Positions 46,346-55,309 are shown, counted from the first letter of the stretch. The stretch is DNA of 58,521 nucleotides from an uncultured Actinomycetes bacterium (GCA_903873185.1 CAIQNN010000043.1:1-58521), one strand, 5' to 3'. Numbers and translations: made by a program. The notes: generated by a model from the letters alone, not told the origin.

Positions 46346-46351
46346 ACACTA
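46346..46351 (-). promoter_or_regulatory. -10 hexamer for the aldo/keto reductase
   Basis: Reads TAGTGT on the minus strand and ends 7 nt before the ATG. It shares a 49-nt divergent intergenic region with the phosphatase promoter. Confidence 0.4.
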
Positions 46352-46375
46352 GCAATAGAGCGCCTAAATTGTCGG

Positions 46376-46381
46376 TAACCT
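46376..46381 (+). promoter_or_regulatory. -10 hexamer for the histidine phosphatase gene
   Basis: TAACCT ends exactly 6 nt before the ATG at 46388. This selects that ATG over an in-frame TTG at 46382. Confidence 0.5.
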
Positions 46382-46387
46382 TTGGGT

Positions 46388-47068
46388 ATGCCGTCAGAAT
46401 TCAGCACGATCTATCTGATTCGACATGCCCATTCGACGGCCAATGCCGCCGGAGTATTGGCAGGCCAAGATCGATCCGTCCACTTGAGTGAATTGGGCAG
46501 CAAACAAGCGGAATTATTGACAGCAGTGCTAACCAAAATGAAATTTGCAAAGGTGCTTACTAGCCCCATGCCAAGGTGTCGCGAAACGATTTCTGGCTAC
46601 CTAAAGATCGCCAATAAATCGGCTGCGATTGCGCCAGGGCTAAATGAGATGGATTATGGCAACTGGTCTGGGCGGAAGTTAAAGTCGCTAGCAAAACTTA
46701 AATTGTGGAACGTTATCCAATCCCGACCATCGCTGGTGAGATTTCCAGATGGCGAGAGCTTTATTGAGATGTCGGCTCGGGCTAATCAAGTTATCGCCGA
46801 CCACCGAAAAGTTGGAGCTGCGATCTGCCTCGTTGCACACGGGGATGTAATAAAAGCGATAGTTGCAGCGCAACTCGGTCTCTCCTTAGATCACTTACAA
46901 CAATTTTCCATCGACCCCGCTTCAATCACCGTAATTCGAATCTCAAATAGCCGCTCGATGTTGGTTAAGTTAAATGACACTTCGCACTTATCGGTTTTAT
47001 CGAATAGAAGTAGCTCAAAATCAAAACCGGCTGGATACGTACTCGGTGGCGGAGAGGGTCGAATCTGA
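46388..47068 (+). CDS. Histidine phosphatase family protein (phosphoglycerate mutase-like)
   Basis: A 226-residue phosphatase with the catalytic RHAHSTAN near residue 12-19 and the second active-site CLVAHGDVIKAI near 140. It opens the conserved set phosphatase, DUF3090, SCO1664-like and mshC (M. tuberculosis Rv2135c to Rv2130c). The substrate is unknown; the context hints at inositol phosphate or sugar phosphate work in mycothiol synthesis, which is inference. The stop codon is shared with the next gene's start (ATGA-type overlap at 47068). Confidence 0.88.
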   Translation: MPSEFSTIYLIRHAHSTANAAGVLAGQDRSVHLSELGSKQAELLTAVLTKMKFAKVLTSPMPRCRETISGYLKIANKSAAIAPGLNEMDYGNWSGRKLKSLAKLKLWNVIQSRPSLVRFPDGESFIEMSARANQVIADHRKVGAAICLVAHGDVIKAIVAAQLGLSLDHLQQFSIDPASITVIRISNSRSMLVKLNDTSHLSVLSNRSSSKSKPAGYVLGGGEGRI

Positions 47069-47628
47069 TGAGTCGTCTGATTTACAGCCATGAATTCGTG
47101 GAACGATTCGTGGTGGGCACTGTGGGGGAGCCCGGGGAACGCGCCTTCTTTTTGCAAATAGAATCACCGAGCTACTCAAACTGTGTGGCAATTGATAAGA
47201 GCCAAGTAGCAGCACTGTCGGAAAGATTCAAAGAGATGATTCAAGAGTTGCGTCGCAACAAACTTGCCAGTCTTGACGAACTATCACTCTCCTCGGCGCT
47301 CACACGCCGTGAGATGGAGTTTCCGATTACTGAAGACTTCGCGGTCGGTATCATCGGCATCTCATGGGATGGCGATCGACAGCGAATTGAGTTAGAAATC
47401 CAGGCCATAAGTGAGGCTGATATTGATGACTTAATCTCCGAAGTAGATTCAGACAGCGATGAACTGCCGGACGTCATTCGAGCATCCTTGCGAATCTTTC
47501 AAGTTCGTGGATTCTGTGCAATTGCAGATGCTGTAGTCGCCGCGGGCCGTGCACCATGCCCATTTTGCGGTTTACCAATTGATCCTCAGGGCCATCTTTG
47601 CCCACGCGCTAACGGTTACCGTCGGTAA
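47068..47628 (+). CDS. DUF3090 protein with C-terminal zinc-ribbon-like motif
   Basis: A 186-residue protein of the actinobacterial DUF3090 family (Rv2134c-like). The C-terminus reads CPFCGLPIDPQGHLCPR, a probable zinc site. The N-terminal part has FVVGTVGEPGERAFFLQ. No enzymatic function is known. It overlaps the phosphatase and is followed by the SCO1664-like gene, with mshC just beyond, so it is likely to belong to the same unknown pathway. Confidence 0.88.
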   Translation: MSRLIYSHEFVERFVVGTVGEPGERAFFLQIESPSYSNCVAIDKSQVAALSERFKEMIQELRRNKLASLDELSLSSALTRREMEFPITEDFAVGIIGISWDGDRQRIELEIQAISEADIDDLISEVDSDSDELPDVIRASLRIFQVRGFCAIADAVVAAGRAPCPFCGLPIDPQGHLCPRANGYRR

Positions 47629-47632
47629 TTCC

Positions 47633-48328
47633 ATGACCACTGCGATGGAGCGCCAGAATCTAATCCTGACTGGCGAGATAGTGATCGAAGGCCGGTTGAT
47701 AGCAGCCTCTAACGCCACCCTTCTTGGTCGAATCGCGGATCAGGTAACTGTTATTTACAAACCAATCGCTGGGGAGCGCCCACTCTGGGATTTCCCGGAT
47801 GGCGATCTAGCCTCTCGCGAAGTTGCAGCCTTCCAATTCAGTGAGCTCGCTGGATTTCATTTAGTTCCTTTTACTGTTATGCGTGATGGTCCTTATGGCT
47901 TCGGAGCAGTTCAAGAATGGATAGATGTCGATGAGAGCGCCGATATTGTTTCACTGACCGAGAGCGATCATCCGGAACTTCGAAAAATGGCGCTTTTTGA
48001 TGCAATCATAAATAACACTGATCGAAAGTTTGGTCATATTTTGATTACACCGGATGGTCAAATATTTGGTTGTGACCATGGCGTCACCTTTCACGAAGAG
48101 GACAAGCTACGAACGGTTCTCTGGCAATGTACTGGGCTGCCCCTAAGTGCTATCGAAATTGATCAACTAGAGAAGATAAAATCCCAGCTAATTTCGTGGA
48201 ATCTCAATACCTGGTTAACGGAAACAGAAATCCGCGCTTTGCAAGCCAGAATAGATCGGTTACTGACCGAAGGCCGATTTCCGACTCCAAGCACCGAGTG
48301 GCCAGCCGTACCTTGGCCGCCATTCTAA
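47633..48328 (+). CDS. SCO1664-family predicted PI3/4-kinase-like protein
   Basis: A 231-residue protein resembling the SCO1664 family. It has an atypical-kinase look: VIYKPIAGERPLWD could hold an ATP-binding Lys, DAIINNTDRKFGHIL a catalytic loop, and GCDHGVTFHEE a metal-binding Asp. This is the HipA/PI3-4 kinase-like fold. Substrate unknown. The ATG at 47633 is chosen 4 nt after the DUF3090 stop; another in-frame ATG is at 47645. Its constant place next to mshC suggests a link with mycothiol, still unproved. Confidence 0.82.
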   Translation: MTTAMERQNLILTGEIVIEGRLIAASNATLLGRIADQVTVIYKPIAGERPLWDFPDGDLASREVAAFQFSELAGFHLVPFTVMRDGPYGFGAVQEWIDVDESADIVSLTESDHPELRKMALFDAIINNTDRKFGHILITPDGQIFGCDHGVTFHEEDKLRTVLWQCTGLPLSAIEIDQLEKIKSQLISWNLNTWLTETEIRALQARIDRLLTEGRFPTPSTEWPAVPWPPF

Positions 48329-48349
48329 GAAATATCTGCCTTCCTATCG

Positions 48350-48355
48350 TAGAGT
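48350..48355 (+). promoter_or_regulatory. -10 hexamer for a leaderless mshC transcript
   Basis: TAGAGT ends 7 nt before the mshC ATG at 48363. Confidence 0.45.
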
Positions 48356-48362
48356 TCCATCT

Positions 48363-49604
48363 ATGAATTCCTGGCCAACTCTTTATTGCCCACCATTATC
48401 TCCCGCAATAAATTTCAAGCCATTGAAAGTTGCTACGGTTTATGGCGAACGCAGTTTTGCTGAGTTTGAAAGCGCCCGAATGTATGTCTGTGGTATCACC
48501 CCTTATGACGCAACTCATTTAGGTCATGCGGCAACCTATTTAACTTTTGATTTAGTGAATCGATATTTGCGTGCCGCAGGTACCTCTGTTGCTTTTGTTG
48601 AGAACATAACTGACATCGATGATCCGCTGTTGGAACGAGCGACTAGAGATAATCTCAATTGGCAGGATCTGGCTGCGTCTCAGATTGATCTTTACTGCTC
48701 CGACATGACAGCGCTGCGAATCCTTCCGCCAGATTCCTTCGTGCCGGCCACCGCGGTGATGGATTTAGTTTCGACTGCAATATCGAAGATGCAAGCCAAT
48801 GGTTTCGTATATTTGGTAGATAACGATCTCTATTTCGATATTTCGACTTTCTTGTCGGATCTACCTATTCCGCTCGAGACCGCCTTAGCGATATTTGCTG
48901 AAAGGGGTGGCGACCCGCAACGAGTTGGCAAACGCCATCCTTTGGATCCAATATTGTGGCTGGCAAATAAACCGGGGGAGCCCGGTTGGAGTTCGGTCCA
49001 TGGATATGGCCGTCCAGGTTGGCATATCGAGTGCGCCGTTATCGCGGCGCGCTATCTAAATTCCGAAGATTTCATGACTTCAAGTAGCGGGAATACCCTC
49101 ATAGAACTTCAAGGTGGCGGTTCTGATTTGATCTTCCCGCACCATTTCATGAGCGCGGCTCAATCGAAGGCCCTTACCGGCAAACCATTCGCATTCGCCT
49201 ACATGCACGCCGGAATGGTTGGGCTTGATGGCGAGAAGATGAGTAAGAGTAAAGGCAATTTGGTTTTTGTCTCGAAACTTCTTGCAGATGGTGTTGATCC
49301 CATGACCATTCGATATGCCCTGTTAACTTCTCACTATTCAGCTGACCGGATGTGGAGCAATGAAATCTTGACCTCAGCTTTATCCGATATCTCCAACCTC
49401 CGAGAGTCGCTGAGCCGAGAGTTAGTTGCACCAACTGATTCAGTGATATCCAAGATGGCTGACTGCTTGGCTGATGATCTAAATACACCTGCGGCACTAA
49501 AGGTTCTCCAAGAATGGCATCGCGAGACGCAGAATGGTGCTGTTGGGGGAAGCCCCGGCGAACTCGCTCGCGCCTTGGATAGCCTTCTGGGGTTAGCGCT
49601 TTAA
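48363..49604 (+). CDS. mshC: Cysteine:GlcN-inositol ligase (mycothiol synthesis)
   Basis: Joins cysteine to glucosaminyl-inositol in ATP-dependent mycothiol synthesis; 413 residues. It is a cysteinyl-tRNA synthetase relative, but MYVCGITPYDATHLGHAATY is the MshC form of the nucleotide-binding region with the zinc Cys, and KMSKSKGN is kept. The protein is shorter than CysS and lacks its anticodon domain. Presence predicts mycothiol as the low-molecular-weight thiol and supports an actinobacterial origin. The other msh genes are not in the window. Confidence 0.94.
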   Translation: MNSWPTLYCPPLSPAINFKPLKVATVYGERSFAEFESARMYVCGITPYDATHLGHAATYLTFDLVNRYLRAAGTSVAFVENITDIDDPLLERATRDNLNWQDLAASQIDLYCSDMTALRILPPDSFVPATAVMDLVSTAISKMQANGFVYLVDNDLYFDISTFLSDLPIPLETALAIFAERGGDPQRVGKRHPLDPILWLANKPGEPGWSSVHGYGRPGWHIECAVIAARYLNSEDFMTSSSGNTLIELQGGGSDLIFPHHFMSAAQSKALTGKPFAFAYMHAGMVGLDGEKMSKSKGNLVFVSKLLADGVDPMTIRYALLTSHYSADRMWSNEILTSALSDISNLRESLSRELVAPTDSVISKMADCLADDLNTPAALKVLQEWHRETQNGAVGGSPGELARALDSLLGLAL

Positions 49605-49640
49605 GGCCATTCCGCTCTCAAATCTGATTGCAATTGCGCC

Positions 49641-49650
49641 AGAGCGCTCT
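49641..49650. promoter_or_regulatory. Palindrome in the metH promoter
   Basis: AGAGCGCTCT is a perfect 10-bp palindrome ending 5 nt before the metH -10. A second palindrome, GCAATTGC (49630-49637), precedes it. Both sit where a repressor would block RNA polymerase. Confidence 0.3.
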
Positions 49651-49654
49651 AAGG

Positions 49655-49660
49655 TAAAGT
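49655..49660 (+). promoter_or_regulatory. -10 hexamer for a leaderless metH transcript
   Basis: TAAAGT lies 8 nt before the ATG at 49669 and overlaps the alternative TTG start at 49660, which favours the ATG. Confidence 0.45.
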
Positions 49661-49668
49661 TGGCGGTA

Positions 49669-52600
49669 ATGAACACTTCGCGCCCAGCTGCCTCTTCTCT
49701 TCGCTTAGCCCTGTCAAAACGGGTAGTAATTGCCGATGGCGCAATGGGGACAATGCTGCAAGCCGCCAACCCATCGCTTGAAGATTTTCAAGGTCACGAA
49801 GGTTGCAACGAGATTCTTAATGTATCCCGCCCCGATATCGTGCAATCGGTGCATGAGCAATATCTTGCGGTCGGGGTAGATGCGATCGAAACTAATACTT
49901 TCGGAGCCAACTGGGCGAATTTGGCGGAGTACGGAATCGAAGATCGAATCTACGAACTGGCTCACGCCGGCGCCGTTATAGCCAAGACCGCGGCAGCGAA
50001 TTTCTCTACGCATGATCGACCCAGGTGGGTACTAGGTTCGCTTGGTCCGGGAACGAAATTGCCAACCTTGGGTCACACCTCGTATTTGAAATTGCGAGAG
50101 GCGTATTTTACGGCAGCCTGTGGTTTGCTCGATGGTGGCGCTGACGCACTTTTGATTGAAACTACCCAAGATTTGCTCCAAGCAAAGGCAGCGGTAAACG
50201 GTGCGCGCGAGGCTATCGACAAATCAGAGCGGGATGTAATTTTGATCGCTCAGGTAACTGTCGAGACCACGGGCACTATGTTGCTAGGTTCTGAAATCGG
50301 TGCTGCTCTTAATGCTTTAGAACCATTGGAAATTGATTTAATCGGTCTCAATTGTGCAACCGGACCGGCCGAAATGAGCGAGCACTTAAGAGTCCTAAGC
50401 AAGAGTGCCGCCACTGGAATTTCAGTTATGCCTAACGCTGGCTTACCAATCCTCACTCCTACCGGCGCTGATTACCCGCTGGCCCCAAGCGAATTAGCAA
50501 AGTATCTTCGAGAGTTCGTCTCCAATTACGGAGTATCACTTGTAGGTGGTTGCTGCGGAACAACTCCGGCACACCTTGAAGCTGTCGTTGCCGAACTTCA
50601 TGGCGCTGAATTCACCATTCGAACACCTCAGGTCGAAGGGGGCGCATCCTCGCTCTATCAGTTTGTACCTTTTAGGCAGGAACTTACTTATCTTTCAATC
50701 GGGGAACGAACAAATGCCAATGGTTCCCGAGCGTTTCGCGATGCCCTTTTAGCCGAAGACTGGCAAGCGTGCGTAGATATCGCACGCGATCAAATTCGCG
50801 ATGGTGCACACATGCTTGATTTATCCGTCGATTATGTGGGCCGCGATGGTGTCAGAGATATGACCGAGATCGCTTCCCGTTTTGCAACCAGTTCTACCCT
50901 TCCGATTGTTCTAGATTCCACTGAGCCAGCAGTCCTAAAAGCTGGTCTAGAGCAACTTGGCGGTCGATCGATAATCAATTCAGTGAACTACGAGGATGGC
51001 GACGGGCCAAACTCGCGATTCGCTCGAATCATGCCACTTGTAAAAGAGCATGGCGCCGCAGTTGTTGCGCTAACTATCGATGAAGAGGGCCAAGCGCGAA
51101 CCGCCGAATGGAAAGTCGCGGTTGCCCGGAGACTGATTCGTGACTTAGTTGATAATTGGGGCGTCAAAGTCAGCGACATTCTTATTGATTGCTTAACTTT
51201 TCCAATCGCTACGGGTCAAGAGGAGACCCGGCGTGATGGCATTGAAACGATTTCTGCTATCGCCACATTGAAAAGCGAATTCCCTCAAGTGCAGACCACA
51301 CTTGGCGTTAGCAACGTTTCCTTTGGTCTCAATCCCGCGGCCAGAATTGTGCTCAACTCAGTCTTTCTAGCCGAGGCTGTCGCCGCCGGCCTAGATTCCG
51401 CAATCGTTCATCCTTCAAAAATTACCCCAATGATGCGGATTGATTCCAGACAGAAGGAGGTCGCGCTCGATCTGATTTATGATCGAAGGACCTTTGACTC
51501 CGAAGGAAACTGCACCTACGACCCACTCTCAATCTTCCTCGAGCTTTTCGATGGGGTAGAAACCAAGAGCACCAAAATTACGCGTGCAGCGGAGTTGGCG
51601 GCGCTACCTCTTGCCGAAAGATTAGAACGACGCATAGTCGATGGCGAAAAAATGGGGCTCACGATCGATCTTGATGAGGCAATGGCTAATGGAATAAATC
51701 CTTTGACCATTATTAATGAGCATTTGCTTTCTGGCATGAAGATTGTTGGAGAGATGTTTGGAAAAGGGGAGATGCAGCTTCCCTTCGTATTGCAATCTGC
51801 AGAAGTCATGAAAGCCGCAGTAGCCCATTTAGAACCATTCATGGAGAAGTCCGACAACGAGGGTCGCGGTTCAATTCTGTTGGCTACCGTTAAGGGCGAT
51901 GTTCACGACATTGGCAAGAATTTGGTAGATATCATTTTGGCAAATAATGGCTACACCACCGTAAATATTGGTATCAAACAGACCATTAATCAGATAATAG
52001 ATGCTGCCGCGGCTTCTAACGTTGATGTAATTGGAATGAGTGGATTGCTAGTTAAATCAACAGTAGTTATGCGCGAGAACTTAGAAGAGCTGACTCAGCG
52101 AGGCTTAGCTGATAAGTGGCCAATAGTTCTAGGTGGAGCCGCTCTTACTCGATCATTTGTAGAGCAAGATCTAGCCGGTATCTTTCCAGGAACGGTTCGC
52201 TATGCGCGAGATGCTTTCGAAGGTCTTAGATTGATGGATTCGATCATGGCAGTTAAACGTGGCGTTCCTGGCGCCGAACTTCCCGCACTAAGAGAGCGCA
52301 AAACTACAAATACCAGATCAAGCCGCGAGAGCGTTCTCGATACCAAACGATCGGATGTTGCTGCCGACAATGCACTGCCAACACCACCTTTTTATGGCTC
52401 TCGAATAATCAGAGGCGTTCCGTTGGCAGATTATTTGGGAGCGTTAGATGAACGTGCGCTCTATTTGGGCCAATGGGGTCTAAAGGGGGAGCGCGGTAAA
52501 TTTGAGGAAATGGTCGAAAGCGAAGGTCGACCAAGGTTGCGTTCCTTGTTGAACGATGTGCAGGCTAATGGTTGGCTAAATGCTGCGGTCGTTTACGGCT

Positions 52601-53169
52601 ATTTCCCTTGCTACAGCGAAGGAAATGATTTAGTAGTTCTTCATCACGAGGGCGAACTTAAAGGCAAAGAACGAGCTAGATTCTCCTTTCCTCGCCAGAG
52701 TCGGGATCGCAGGCTTTGTCTTAGCGATTTCTTCCGCTCCAAGGAATCAGGTGAGATCGACACCGTGGCTTTTCATGTCGTAACAATGGGAAGCACGGTA
52801 AGCGAAACCACTGCGAAACTCTTTGCCGCTGATGAGTACCGTCAATATCTTGAACTACATGGTCTCTCGGTCCAACTTACCGAAGCACTCGCAGAGCACT
52901 GGCATGCACGTATCCGCGCTGAACTTGGTTTCTCCAATGAGGATGCCGCGGCGATTGCCGCCCTTCTTGATCAGGGCTATCGCGGTTCTCGCTACTCTTT
53001 CGGGTATCCCGCTTGCCCTGATATTGAGCAGCAGCTGCAGTTATGTGAGCTGCTAGAGCCGAACCGAATCGGAGTCGAATTATCCGAGGAATTTCAATTA
53101 CATCCGGAACAATCCACTTCTGCGATCATCGTTCATCACCCTGAAGCAAAATACTTTAACGCCGTATGA
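49669..53169 (+). CDS. metH: Cobalamin-dependent methionine synthase
   Basis: Transfers a methyl group from methyl-THF through cobalamin to homocysteine; 1166 residues. Modules in order: homocysteine-binding domain with zinc Cys near 229 and 295-296 (GGCCGTTP), pterin domain starting at SIGERTNANGSR, B12 cap, B12-binding domain with DVHDIGKNLVD (the axial His ligand), and the AdoMet reactivation domain ending with LSEEFQLHPEQST. All parts look intact. No B12 riboswitch precedes it: only 64 nt separate it from mshC. The enzyme implies a cobalamin supply. It overlaps the HAD gene. Confidence 0.97.
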   Translation: MNTSRPAASSLRLALSKRVVIADGAMGTMLQAANPSLEDFQGHEGCNEILNVSRPDIVQSVHEQYLAVGVDAIETNTFGANWANLAEYGIEDRIYELAHAGAVIAKTAAANFSTHDRPRWVLGSLGPGTKLPTLGHTSYLKLREAYFTAACGLLDGGADALLIETTQDLLQAKAAVNGAREAIDKSERDVILIAQVTVETTGTMLLGSEIGAALNALEPLEIDLIGLNCATGPAEMSEHLRVLSKSAATGISVMPNAGLPILTPTGADYPLAPSELAKYLREFVSNYGVSLVGGCCGTTPAHLEAVVAELHGAEFTIRTPQVEGGASSLYQFVPFRQELTYLSIGERTNANGSRAFRDALLAEDWQACVDIARDQIRDGAHMLDLSVDYVGRDGVRDMTEIASRFATSSTLPIVLDSTEPAVLKAGLEQLGGRSIINSVNYEDGDGPNSRFARIMPLVKEHGAAVVALTIDEEGQARTAEWKVAVARRLIRDLVDNWGVKVSDILIDCLTFPIATGQEETRRDGIETISAIATLKSEFPQVQTTLGVSNVSFGLNPAARIVLNSVFLAEAVAAGLDSAIVHPSKITPMMRIDSRQKEVALDLIYDRRTFDSEGNCTYDPLSIFLELFDGVETKSTKITRAAELAALPLAERLERRIVDGEKMGLTIDLDEAMANGINPLTIINEHLLSGMKIVGEMFGKGEMQLPFVLQSAEVMKAAVAHLEPFMEKSDNEGRGSILLATVKGDVHDIGKNLVDIILANNGYTTVNIGIKQTINQIIDAAAASNVDVIGMSGLLVKSTVVMRENLEELTQRGLADKWPIVLGGAALTRSFVEQDLAGIFPGTVRYARDAFEGLRLMDSIMAVKRGVPGAELPALRERKTTNTRSSRESVLDTKRSDVAADNALPTPPFYGSRIIRGVPLADYLGALDERALYLGQWGLKGERGKFEEMVESEGRPRLRSLLNDVQANGWLNAAVVYGYFPCYSEGNDLVVLHHEGELKGKERARFSFPRQSRDRRLCLSDFFRSKESGEIDTVAFHVVTMGSTVSETTAKLFAADEYRQYLELHGLSVQLTEALAEHWHARIRAELGFSNEDAAAIAALLDQGYRGSRYSFGYPACPDIEQQLQLCELLEPNRIGVELSEEFQLHPEQSTSAIIVHHPEAKYFNAV

Positions 53170-53810
53170 CCTTTCAGGCAGTTCTCTTTGACATGGATGG
53201 GACTCTGATCAACTCAGAGCCTTATTGGCTAATTGCCGAAACTGAACTAATGGCTGAATTCGGATATCAATGGCAACTTTCGGATCAATCTCATTGTTTA
53301 GGCGGTCCCTTACCTAAAGTTGGACGATACATGTCAGATCTGGCAGGGGGAGCAGAAGATTGGGAGTTCTTTATGAACTCTCTCGTGCACCGCGTAACCG
53401 ACAAATTCCACGAAGGTTTGGATTTTATGCCAGGGGCGCTAGAACTTCTAGAAGATTTACATGCCCACTCAATTCCGTTGGCCTTAGTGTCAGCTAGCCC
53501 CAGATCATTAGTGCAAGCAGCTTTAGATTCACTTCCTCACGGCTATTTCCAGTTATCTATCTCCAACGATGACGTTATGAATACCAAGCCCCATCCAGAA
53601 AGCTACCTAAAAGCGGCGGCGCTCTTGAAGGTAGAGATATCGGAATCTCTAGTTTTGGAAGATTCGATTACAGGGGTTACCTCAGGAGTCGCTAGCGGCG
53701 CCAAAGTATTGGCGATCCCACATTTGGTAACAATCGAGAGCCATCCACGAGTACGAGTAGTCAGTTCGTTGGTCAACACCACGCTTGAAAGTATCGCTTC
53801 GCTCTTCTAA
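53166..53810 (+). CDS. HAD-superfamily phosphatase (beta-PGM/PGP-like)
   Basis: A 214-residue HAD hydrolase. Motif I is FDMDGTLINSE at 8-18, motif II VSASPRS, and motif III/IV VLEDSITGVTSGVASG. A helical cap lies between. The subgroup resembles phosphoglycolate and beta-phosphoglucomutase-like phosphatases; the substrate is unknown. ATGA overlap with metH, an association also seen in other actinobacteria. Confidence 0.88.
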   Translation: MTFQAVLFDMDGTLINSEPYWLIAETELMAEFGYQWQLSDQSHCLGGPLPKVGRYMSDLAGGAEDWEFFMNSLVHRVTDKFHEGLDFMPGALELLEDLHAHSIPLALVSASPRSLVQAALDSLPHGYFQLSISNDDVMNTKPHPESYLKAAALLKVEISESLVLEDSITGVTSGVASGAKVLAIPHLVTIESHPRVRVVSSLVNTTLESIASLF

Positions 53811-53843
53811 AAGACTTCGGAATCGATTTACTCACCCACTGGT

Positions 53844-53849
53844 TAGACT
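53844..53849 (+). promoter_or_regulatory. -10 hexamer for a leaderless trmI transcript
   Basis: TAGACT ends 6 nt before the trmI ATG at 53856. Confidence 0.5.
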
Positions 53850-53855
53850 TGGGTA

Positions 53856-54719
53856 ATGACCTCACGGCGATCTTCACTATTTCAAGCAGGCGACCGAGTC
53901 CAACTCACGGATGCAAAAGGGAAGATGCATACCATCACCTTGCAACCCAACAATGAGTGGCACACTCACAAAGGGTGGATTGAACACAACAATGTGATTG
54001 GACTCCCCGAAGGGTCGGTAATCGAAACCACCGCTGGCTTAAAGTTCTTGGCTTTCCGCCCACTTCTTGCCGATTATGTGCTTTCCATGCCACGCGGCGC
54101 CACGATTGTCTATCCAAAAGATGCAGCCTTCATTATGGGAATGGCTGATATCGCGCCTGGGGTTCGAGTCTTGGAGGCTGGCGTGGGTTCCGGAGCGCTT
54201 ACTATCTCGTTGCTGCGCGCAGTTGGAGCAGATGGTTCTGTGGATTCATTTGAGAAGCGAGATGAGTTCGCAATTATCGCTAGAAAGAACGTTACCAATT
54301 ATTTTGGCGACCTTCCGACAAATTGGTCACTTACGCTTGGAGCGGTTCAGGAAGCCAGCCACATTGGAAAATACGATCGCGTTATTTTGGACATGCTGGC
54401 GCCATGGGAGTGCGTAGCTATGGCGGCAGATGTTCTGGAACCGGGTGGCGTTTTTCTCGCCTACGTTGCAACAACAACCCAACTTTCCGAAACTGCCGAA
54501 ACGCTAAAGCGACATGGTTCATTTACTGAGCCTGAAAGCAATGAATCGCTAGTTCGCGGCTGGCATCATGAAGGGTTAGCTGTCAGACCTCAACACCGAA
54601 TGATTGGGCACACGGGGTTTTTAATTATGTCGCGCCGAATGGCTCCTGGGGTCAGCGCGCCGATGCGACGACGCCGACCATCAAAAGGTTCATACGGTGT
54701 TAACGAAAACGAGGAATAA
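53856..54719 (+). CDS. trmI: tRNA (adenine-58 N1)-methyltransferase
   Basis: Methylates A58 in the T loop of tRNA; 287 residues, class I SAM methyltransferase. An N-terminal beta domain (GDRVQLTDAKGKMHTITL) precedes the SAM site EAGVGSGALT. The basic C-terminus is typical of actinobacterial homologues (Rv2118c-like). In many actinobacteria the proteasome genes (mpa, dop, pup, prcBA, pafA) follow in this region; here an FKBP gene converges 1 nt away instead. Confidence 0.93.
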   Translation: MTSRRSSLFQAGDRVQLTDAKGKMHTITLQPNNEWHTHKGWIEHNNVIGLPEGSVIETTAGLKFLAFRPLLADYVLSMPRGATIVYPKDAAFIMGMADIAPGVRVLEAGVGSGALTISLLRAVGADGSVDSFEKRDEFAIIARKNVTNYFGDLPTNWSLTLGAVQEASHIGKYDRVILDMLAPWECVAMAADVLEPGGVFLAYVATTTQLSETAETLKRHGSFTEPESNESLVRGWHHEGLAVRPQHRMIGHTGFLIMSRRMAPGVSAPMRRRRPSKGSYGVNENEE

Positions 54720-54720
54720 G

Positions 54721-55245
54721 TTATTTAATTGCTAGAACGTCAACTACAAAGATTAGAGTTTCGTTCGGACCGATTGGACCACTACCCGTTGCGCCGTAAC
54801 CTAATGCAGCCGGAATAACTAGTAATCGACGACCACCGACCTTCATGCCAGGAATTCCTTGCTGCCAGCCGGGGATTACACCCGAAAGCGGGAAGGTTGC
54901 TGGTTGAGAGGTCCAAGAGCTTTCAACGACTTTGCCGGTAGACCATGCCATCAAGGTGTATTGAACCGTCAATGTTGAAGTTGCAACCGCTGCGGCGCCG
55001 GTACCAACATAAATATCTTTCGTAACTAATGTGGTTGGGGCTTTACCCGTAGGTGCGGCGATCGTAGGTGCCTTGCCTTGGTCGCCAGTTACTGCGGGCA
55101 GATTCGAATCTACTGTTGTCACTTGAGTACTCCCGGTTGAATTTTGGGCAGCGGGTGCGCCACCATCAGTTGAGCAAGCGGTAACCGTGACGAGAACTAG
55201 CCCGGCAACTGCAATAAGTCCAAGAACCTTTTGTGACGATTTCAC
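54721..55245 (-). CDS. FKBP-type peptidyl-prolyl isomerase lipoprotein
   Basis: A 174-residue lipoprotein. Signal peptide with lipobox VTAC and lipidated Cys 24; a Ser/Thr/Ala-rich linker; then an FKBP domain with FPLSGVIPGWQQGIPGMKVGGRR and IPAALGYGATG. It probably folds exported proteins on the outer membrane face. GTG at 55245 is chosen, with GAGGAG 7 nt upstream, over a TTG at 55260. In Streptomyces FKBP genes lie between pafA and pafB. It ends 1 nt from trmI and diverges from pafB. Confidence 0.88.
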   Translation of the reverse strand: MKSSQKVLGLIAVAGLVLVTVTACSTDGGAPAAQNSTGSTQVTTVDSNLPAVTGDQGKAPTIAAPTGKAPTTLVTKDIYVGTGAAAVATSTLTVQYTLMAWSTGKVVESSWTSQPATFPLSGVIPGWQQGIPGMKVGGRRLLVIPAALGYGATGSGPIGPNETLIFVVDVLAIK

Positions 55246-55309
55246 GGTAACACTCCTCAAACTCCACGAACGAATGGAAAATCAACAGGGAGAAAGAGTA
55301 CCAAAGCAA

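Noticed and set aside
48363-49604. Cysteinyl-tRNA synthetase
   Set aside because: YVCGITPYDATHLGHAATY, the short length and the gene neighbours identify MshC.
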